Source: an uncultured Duncaniella sp. (GTDB lineage Bacteria > Bacteroidota > Bacteroidia > Bacteroidales > Muribaculaceae). Taken from it: a stretch of DNA of 64,000 bases. The notes beneath the pieces are model-generated. The model saw only the letters and a list, made by a program, of their open reading frames with translations. It had not been told where the DNA came from and did no database searches. Shown here one piece after another: positions 58,296 through 64,000 of this stretch. The stretch lies in assembly GCA_958352885.1 (NCBI GenBank), contig CATWQI010000003.1:1-64000 (forward strand). Direction: 5' to 3'. A program made the translations under genes and the position numbers. The stretch's first letter is position 1. The number at the start of each line of letters is the position of its first letter.

Positions 58296-59687
58296 ATGAA
58301 TAAACTAATCATCTCAGCGTTGGCTTTAGCTCTCTCGGTCGGCGCTGCCCACGCAGAAGGCTACCAGGTAAACTCGCTCTCAGCAAAGCAATTAGGCATG
58401 GGTCACACAGGTGTGGCACAGAAGCTTGGAGCAGAAAGCATGTTCTTCAACCCCGCAGGCATGGGATTCATGAACAAAACACTTGACCTCTCTGGTTCAT
58501 TCACAGCCATCATGCCTACAGCCACTGCAACTGTCGATGGAAAAGATTATAAGACAGACTGCGACCCCGCCACTCCCCTGGGAATGCATGCGGCATTCTC
58601 TATCTACGATAACCTCAAGGCGGGCGTGTCATTCTACACACCCTACGGTTCATCAATAAACTGGACTGACAATTGGCCCGGTGCCGTACTCAACCAGAAT
58701 GTGAACCTCAAAGTTTTCACCATACAGCCCACCATGGCATGGCGTATCACCCCTAAGCTATCGGTTGGTCTCGGCGCAATGATAACCTGGGGCACGGTAG
58801 ATCTCAACAAAGGACTCGTATCAGCCGCAACATTCGACAAGGCACTTCCGCTCCTGCAGATGCAGAATCCTAATCTTGCCGGCGCCCAGCCATTTGGCAA
58901 TACAACTCCGGCATCCGTGAATCTCAACGGAGAAGCAGCCGTAAAGGTAGGGTTCAATGTGGGTGTCATGTATGATATCACCGATAATCTCTCATTCGGC
59001 GCTTCTTACCGTTCCAAAATGGGCATGAAAGTCAAGGCCGGTGATGCCAGCGTAAGATATGCCAACAATGTGGCACAAGGTGTGCTCGGCGGAAGCCTCG
59101 ACCTGATAAACAAAGCCAATTTCACCGCTGAGATGCCAACCCCCTGGGTACTCGGTCTCGGAGTGTCGTACAAACCGGTCAACCGACTGACACTCGCCTT
59201 TGACGCACGTCTTACCGGATGGCACGCTTACAAGCGTCTGGATATCGAATTCCTGGCAGAGCAGCTCACACCCTACAATCAGAACATAGAGAAGAACTAT
59301 AAAAATTCATGGTGCTACTCCCTCGGTGCACAGTACGCCGTTACTCACCGTCTTGATGCCCGTCTCGGTCTCATGGTGGACACATCACCCGTTAACAAGA
59401 GCTACTACAACCCCGAGACACCCGGTATGACTAAGATAGAGCCTACCGTAGGTCTATCATTCCGCCCCATACCCCGTCTGTCAATAGACGTAGCATTCAT
59501 GTATGTGGCAGGACTCGGCGTTGACAACGCATCATGCGAGTATGAGGACCTTCTGGGCAAGCAAATGTATCAGATGCTTGGCACAGAGACCGCATCGCAA
59601 CTCGGCTTCCAGCCCACAGGCAAATTCACTGCTGACTATAAGTTGCACGCTCTCGTCCCCTCTATCGGTATAAGTTACAGTTTCTAA
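58296..59687 (+). CDS. OmpP1/FadL-family outer-membrane transporter
   Basis: 463 residues from the ATG at 58296 (MNKLIISALALALSVGAAHA, signal peptide). After cleavage the chain begins EGYQVNSLSAKQLGMGHTGV with the family NPAGMGFM segment, followed by a 14-strand-type barrel ending GISYSF (terminal Phe). Members move hydrophobic compounds such as fatty acids through the outer membrane without TonB. Strong promoter and terminator indicate an independently and perhaps highly expressed gene. Ligand unknown. Confidence 0.9.
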   Translation: MNKLIISALALALSVGAAHAEGYQVNSLSAKQLGMGHTGVAQKLGAESMFFNPAGMGFMNKTLDLSGSFTAIMPTATATVDGKDYKTDCDPATPLGMHAAFSIYDNLKAGVSFYTPYGSSINWTDNWPGAVLNQNVNLKVFTIQPTMAWRITPKLSVGLGAMITWGTVDLNKGLVSAATFDKALPLLQMQNPNLAGAQPFGNTTPASVNLNGEAAVKVGFNVGVMYDITDNLSFGASYRSKMGMKVKAGDASVRYANNVAQGVLGGSLDLINKANFTAEMPTPWVLGLGVSYKPVNRLTLAFDARLTGWHAYKRLDIEFLAEQLTPYNQNIEKNYKNSWCYSLGAQYAVTHRLDARLGLMVDTSPVNKSYYNPETPGMTKIEPTVGLSFRPIPRLSIDVAFMYVAGLGVDNASCEYEDLLGKQMYQMLGTETASQLGFQPTGKFTADYKLHALVPSIGISYSF

Positions 59688-59807
59688 TTACGAAAGAAAA
59701 CGTTATATCAATCCGGCAGGAGCCATTCCGGAGATTCACTCCAACCGCACACCACCGGAATATACAGTTAAGTTAGGTTAGATAACGGAAGCTCTCAAAC
59801 TTCCAGA

Positions 59808-59851
59808 ATCAGCTCAACGGCAGCAGGCGACCTGCATCCCGTTGAGCTGAT
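59808..59851 (+). terminator. Terminator after FadL-like gene
   Basis: 13-bp perfect stem (59808-59820 with 59839-59851) followed by TTTTT. The 120 bases between the gene end and this hairpin show nothing else. Confidence 0.85.
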
Positions 59852-59937
59852 TTTTTATGGATATTACCAACCCCGGATATTTATTCACACAATATTTTTC
59901 CAGACGGCATCTATCTATAAATTTAATTGTCTTGAAT

Positions 59938-59970
59938 TTTGGAATTTTAAATATTTAATGCTTATATTTG
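59938..59970 (+). promoter_or_regulatory. Promoter of SH3/TPM membrane lipoprotein gene
   Basis: TTTG (59938-59941), 21 bases, TATATTTG (59963-59970), about 28 bases before the ATG. Confidence 0.65.
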
Positions 59971-59998
59971 CAAAAATAATGCTTTAACCTATCACATT

Positions 59999-61642
59999 AT
60001 GTTTAAATCAATCAGACATTTATGCCTTTTCCTTGCAACCATGCTAATATGTGCATGCGGAAGTAGAGAATCACAAAATTATGATTATGATATCTACGAA
60101 GTGGATGTCAATACCTTCCTATGGGTACGTGCGGAACCTTCTAAAAACTCACGACGTTTAGGAAGCATTCAACGAGGTTCGGAGGTACGTATCTACAACA
60201 TCGAAAATGGATGGGGACGCCTGTATTTTGAAGGCAACACCGGCTATGTTTCCACAGACTACCTTGTACTGCGCCATAAGCTCAAAGCCGAACCGACAGA
60301 ATTACCGGAACAGCAGCTTGCTGAAAACACCATACAGACTGATAAAGATGTGTCAGACCAATTGCCAACATCAGTGTTTATCGAAGATTCCGCCGGCGTA
60401 CTCAGTGAGACTGACCATATACGCCTATCCCGTGCCACAGCTACATCAGGTATGAAATGGCATATACTTACCACATCTGAAATTCCTCGTGAAAAAATTT
60501 TCGACTATACATCCGAACGCCTCGACGAATTTATAGACAATCTAAACAGTGGCAAAAGTTGGTGGGGCAACATGACCGGTAATGCAACTGACAGCGCCGT
60601 AGTGGTATGTTACGATGCCACCAACCGCATGCTATCCATCGAATCAAAAAACACGGCACGCAAATATATGTCCTTAACCCTCCCTCATGAACTCTACGCA
60701 GCCCAATCAGCCGTACGCCACGGACGCTCGCCAGGTGAGGCTATCGAAACCCTTGCAGAGCTATTTTTAGAGCGCAAAAGCCACTATTCCGATCGGTGGT
60801 TCGGAGTAAGATGGGCTGTAAGCTCAGGTTCCTTTTTTGATTATGTGTGCGATGAGATATTTGTGGAAAATATCCTGCCACGTGATTCTTTCTGGCACAC
60901 ATGGGTTTTCGGCTGGATATTTGCCATACCGTTCTCAATAGCCAATACCATAATGAATATGACGGGTACCTTGTGCGGAACACTCCTCTTGTTTATCGTA
61001 CTATATGGTATGGTTGCATTCGCACTTAACTATTTTTCAATCAAGTATGCCCGGTATAAAGCCGGGAAATACGTTATTGGTATTTTTAGTTTCCGTATTT
61101 TTCAATTATTATTATGGCTTACGCTGATATCCTTTGTTGTGTACATGCAGCCTAAGCTTGAAAATATAGTTGTAATGGAAAATTACGGCTATCCACTTTC
61201 AACCGTAGATAACATATCGTTAATCTACACTGACAGCTCCGTGATTTCCGGTTGGTTTATCTGGGTTCTATTTCTAATAGGCGTACTGATAAAATTCTGT
61301 GTAAATTCCAACTATGCGCTATATGCCCTCTTTCCATCAAGTTTACAACGTAAGATATACAGCAACGAGCGCAAAAACATTGAGTATTACCTAATCAGCG
61401 ATAACGACATTGAGCTTAGCATGGATGTACTCGACAATGATGAAACACCATTCACCACTCTTACATTCTCCATTTTCACAATGCGTTTCATAAAGGTGTT
61501 TATCCCTGCTGTACCATTATTATTTGTATTAAATGACTCGCTCTTAATCTATGCTACCATGTTTATGTGGACTTCAGTAGTTGCCAAGACTATAATAATG
61601 ACACGTTCCTACACATTCATTCGCAGTCATAGTCCAGTCTGA
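59999..61642 (+). CDS. Lipoprotein with SH3 and TPM-like domains fused to a polytopic membrane region
   Basis: 547 residues. Lipoprotein signal (LFLATMLICAC). A bacterial SH3 domain spans about 33-92 (VDVNTFLWVRAEPSKNSRRL, GWGRLYFEGNTGYVSTDYL). A TPM/DUF477-like domain follows at about 125-260 (VFIEDSAGVLSETDHIRLSR, DSAVVVCYDATNRMLSIESK). From about 295 there are five or six transmembrane helices in pairs (TWVFGWIFAIPFSIANTIMN, TLCGTLLLFIVLYGMVAFAL, LLLWLTLISFVVYMQ, GWFIWVLFLIGVLIKFCVN, near-C-terminal FIPAVPLLFVLNDSLL). TPM domains occur in membrane quality-control proteins and SH3 domains bind peptidoglycan, so a cell-wall-linked membrane role is possible. AT-rich relative to neighbours. 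Not recognised as a named family. Confidence 0.78.
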   Translation: MFKSIRHLCLFLATMLICACGSRESQNYDYDIYEVDVNTFLWVRAEPSKNSRRLGSIQRGSEVRIYNIENGWGRLYFEGNTGYVSTDYLVLRHKLKAEPTELPEQQLAENTIQTDKDVSDQLPTSVFIEDSAGVLSETDHIRLSRATATSGMKWHILTTSEIPREKIFDYTSERLDEFIDNLNSGKSWWGNMTGNATDSAVVVCYDATNRMLSIESKNTARKYMSLTLPHELYAAQSAVRHGRSPGEAIETLAELFLERKSHYSDRWFGVRWAVSSGSFFDYVCDEIFVENILPRDSFWHTWVFGWIFAIPFSIANTIMNMTGTLCGTLLLFIVLYGMVAFALNYFSIKYARYKAGKYVIGIFSFRIFQLLLWLTLISFVVYMQPKLENIVVMENYGYPLSTVDNISLIYTDSSVISGWFIWVLFLIGVLIKFCVNSNYALYALFPSSLQRKIYSNERKNIEYYLISDNDIELSMDVLDNDETPFTTLTFSIFTMRFIKVFIPAVPLLFVLNDSLLIYATMFMWTSVVAKTIIMTRSYTFIRSHSPV

Positions 61643-61671
61643 ACAGCATGGTAGATGAGCTGATTTTTTAT

Positions 61672-61702
61672 TTTGAATTCTTGATTGCATTAGTTATTTT
61701 TG
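61672..61702 (+). promoter_or_regulatory. Promoter of SNF2-family gene
   Basis: TTTG (61672-61675), 19 bases, TATTTTTG (61695-61702). Leader about 60 bases. Confidence 0.65.
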
Positions 61703-61769
61703 TAGTTTGATTGGGCTTTTATGTCCGATAATCATCAATTACAACCAGAGATTATCTCAATATAACGAA

Positions 61770-64000
61770 ATGGAGCAGGATTTCTTACCAAAACTCAGAC
61801 GCCGACCGGCAGCGACCGAATACCGGAAAGGGATAGACACCCCCAAGGATTTTAAATTCCGGATACTTGTGACACCTACCGGAGCGACTGTTGCTACAGT
61901 TGACAGTAATCTATCGCCTGTCGTTCCTGACCACCGCTATTTCAACGGCGATGTCTCAAACCTTTTGCGCACACTCGAAGGTATAGACCGCCAGCAACTG
62001 TTCAACATATCCTGGGGAGAAGATACCGGCGGAATCAGCCTTGATTCGTACCCGTATCTGATGTACCAGCTGGTAAGATGCCATAATATCGTGGACGGTG
62101 AAGGCAATCCGATCTCGGCGTCAGCTACGGCAGCCACTGTCAATCTCTCTATTTCCGAGGGAGAAACAGGCGGAACACTCCAGCCGGAATGGGGGCTGAT
62201 ACTTCCCGGCGGAGAGCGGAAGACTAATTTCACAATGCTGACCGACAGTTTCGCCCTGGCTGACGGCATCATCTATCCTGTCAATTCGATGGATGCCAAC
62301 TACCGCGATATGGGCTATTTCATATCTCCTATAACGGAGGGGATGCTCGAACGTTATCTGTCAGTCTTATTTTCGTACCTCGACAGTTTCACCGTGACCT
62401 ACGGCAACTACGTCACCGAAATGTCCGATGAAGAAATAGACCCTATGCCGGCACTGATATTTGAAAAAGTAGACAGCGACCTGGCTCTACACCTACGAGT
62501 ATCCCAGTCACTCCCGGGAATCGACGAGGATTTTCTGAAAAGATTCGATCTGTCAGCCTCCGCATCGGTATTGCCGGAAGGTATCATAAGAGTCAGACGT
62601 GTGCGCCGCCGAAACATTCAGGAGGATATAGCCAACCTAAATAAGCTTCTGCGACAGTATTCACCGTCCAGGCGCGATACAAAGAGTCTGTATAATGACG
62701 AAGACTATTTCATCATACCACACGAAATAGCCTCACCGTTCCTGCTAAAGGGACTTCCGCAACTGCTGCGCGAATACATGATACTGGGGGCAGAGAAACT
62801 GCGGGAGTATAAAGTGAGACCGCTCAAACCAAAGCTCAACCTCCGCCTGAGTTCCGGAATAGATTTCCTGGAAGGGGAGGCTACCGTAGAACTCGGTGAC
62901 GAACAGATGCCGCTCCGCAAACTCTTTGACGAGTACAGGGAAAATAAATATATCACCCTGACCGACGGCAGCAGAGCTGTGATTGACGACGCATACATGC
63001 GTAGACTCACCCGCATATTCGGTGACAAAAAGGATGCCGGAAAGAACGTGAAACTCACATACTTCGACCTTCCGGAGATAAACGAGCTGCTGTCAGGGAA
63101 GATAGACCCGGGACTCTTCGCAGGGCAGCGCGAAGTATACGAGGGATTCAACCGACTGAGCGAAAATGACATTACCGTACCCGGTCTCAGAGCCGAATTG
63201 CGCCCATATCAGAAAGAGGGTGTGAAATGGATTAAATATCTCCATGACAATAATCTCGGTGGGTGTCTTGCCGATGACATGGGTCTCGGAAAGACCATAC
63301 AGACCATCTCGATGCTTTCGCTCCTTTATCCCTCCGACAAAGCACCGACACTGATTGTGATGCCACGCAGCCTGCTGTTCAACTGGCAGCAGGAATGTGC
63401 GAAATTCAATCCCGCACTGAAAGTATATTGCTATTACGGCAACACACGTGACATTGAGGAGGCGATGAAACACCACATTATCATCACCACTTATGCGCTG
63501 ATGCGCAATGACATCGAGGCTTTCAGCAATCAGAGATTCCACTATGTGATACTTGACGAGAGCCAGAACATCAAAAATCTCACCGCACAGGTGACACGCG
63601 CAGCTCTCCTTCTCAAATCCGACCACCGGCTTGCCTTGAGCGGAACTCCCATTGAGAACAATCTGACGGAACTCTATTCACTGTTCCGATTCCTCAACCC
63701 CGGGATGCTCGGCGACATTGATGAATTCAACCGCCGCTATGCGCTTCCTATACAGAAGGAAAACGACAAGGATGCCACACGCTCACTCAGGCGCAGAATT
63801 TTCCCGTTCATGCTCCGCCGACTGAAGAAAGATGTACTCACAGAACTGCCTGACAGGGTAGAGCAGACACTCTATGTCGAAATGGAGGCTGAGCAGAACA
63901 GGCTTTACGAGCAACGGCGCCGTTATTACCTCGACCGTGTGAACGAGAATATCCAAAACGAAGGGATACAGAAGTCACAATTCGTAGTATTCCAGGCTCT
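61770..64000 (+). CDS. SNF2-family DEAD-like helicase (3' end missing)
   Basis: 743 codons visible from the ATG at 61770, open to the right edge. The first ~460 residues are an N-terminal extension of the bacterial SNF2-associated type. The ATPase follows: RPYQKEGVKWI (Q-motif region), Walker A in LADDMGLGKTIQT with D502, motif II DESQ near 596, motif III SGTPIEN, and FMLRRLKKDV near the end of lobe 1. Lobe 2 lies outside the window. A DNA-dependent translocase that probably remodels RNA polymerase or other protein-DNA complexes (RapA/HepA-like group). The DEAH box reads DESQ, as in several bacterial SNF2 proteins. Confidence 0.93.
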   Translation, partial: MEQDFLPKLRRRPAATEYRKGIDTPKDFKFRILVTPTGATVATVDSNLSPVVPDHRYFNGDVSNLLRTLEGIDRQQLFNISWGEDTGGISLDSYPYLMYQLVRCHNIVDGEGNPISASATAATVNLSISEGETGGTLQPEWGLILPGGERKTNFTMLTDSFALADGIIYPVNSMDANYRDMGYFISPITEGMLERYLSVLFSYLDSFTVTYGNYVTEMSDEEIDPMPALIFEKVDSDLALHLRVSQSLPGIDEDFLKRFDLSASASVLPEGIIRVRRVRRRNIQEDIANLNKLLRQYSPSRRDTKSLYNDEDYFIIPHEIASPFLLKGLPQLLREYMILGAEKLREYKVRPLKPKLNLRLSSGIDFLEGEATVELGDEQMPLRKLFDEYRENKYITLTDGSRAVIDDAYMRRLTRIFGDKKDAGKNVKLTYFDLPEINELLSGKIDPGLFAGQREVYEGFNRLSENDITVPGLRAELRPYQKEGVKWIKYLHDNNLGGCLADDMGLGKTIQTISMLSLLYPSDKAPTLIVMPRSLLFNWQQECAKFNPALKVYCYYGNTRDIEEAMKHHIIITTYALMRNDIEAFSNQRFHYVILDESQNIKNLTAQVTRAALLLKSDHRLALSGTPIENNLTELYSLFRFLNPGMLGDIDEFNRRYALPIQKENDKDATRSLRRRIFPFMLRRLKKDVLTELPDRVEQTLYVEMEAEQNRLYEQRRRYYLDRVNENIQNEGIQKSQFVVFQA

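Overview
The window looks like a chromosomal segment of a gut-type Bacteroidales bacterium, most likely of the Muribaculaceae/Bacteroidaceae kind. This is inferred from gene content: GLPGLI-family proteins, DUF3244-, DUF3078- and DUF4491-type proteins, TonB-dependent receptors, the PnuT/TPP-riboswitch thiamine locus, and many promoters of the Bacteroidetes type (TTTG, 19-21 bases, TAnnTTTG) with no obvious Shine-Dalgarno sites. No rRNA, tRNA, CRISPR array, transposase or integrase was found.

Layout. 1-6.5 kb: the 3' part of mfd, a PerR-like regulator with a rubrerythrin, a NUDIX-type (NrtR-like) regulator with an ADP-ribosylglycohydrolase, and a DUF3861 protein. 6.5-9.6 kb: a thiamine uptake operon (TPP riboswitch, TonB receptor, PnuT). 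9.7-13.6 kb: a flavoredoxin-like protein, a secreted esterase and a secreted thioredoxin-fold protein. 13.8-16 kb: an AT-rich islet holding a two-gene SatD/DUF3307 module, bracketed by direct repeats of the 3' end of a small acidic DUF2795-type gene. 16-21.5 kb: an M28 peptidase/glutaminyl cyclase, a large unknown membrane protein and dnaX. 21.5-29.9 kb: a locus with an outer-membrane barrel protein, three GLPGLI paralogues, a short secreted peptide, a DUF3244-type protein and a membrane-spanning TPR/HTH regulator. 30-33.7 kb: envelope proteins and small membrane proteins. 33.8-37.4 kb: hpt-adk-xseB-pepO. 37.5-39.1 kb: a short Pro/Arg-rich protein followed by a lone protein resembling SU10-type phage capsid proteins. 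39.2-41.6 kb: three FKBP-type isomerases. 41.9-43.4 kb: ribE, a cobalamin adenosyltransferase and a SemiSWEET. 43.5-52.1 kb: an Ig-like lipoprotein, a flippase-like protein, aroA, a metal ABC permease and PpiD. 52.5-58 kb: ribF, a HAD phosphatase, pyrG and yidC. 58-64 kb: a FadL/OmpP1-like porin, an unusual SH3/TPM membrane lipoprotein and the 5' part of a SNF2 helicase.

Most of the window is ordinary core chromosome. Four places deserve attention: the lone capsid-like gene with its small partner; the SatD/DUF3307 pair, whose SatD protein keeps the landmarks of class III nucleotidyl cyclases and carries a C-terminal helix-turn-helix; the GLPGLI/secreted-peptide/TPR-regulator locus with its internal duplications; and inverted repeats bracketing the promoter of the NUDIX regulator. 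All assignments were made by reading the sequence and from memory of protein families; no database search was run.
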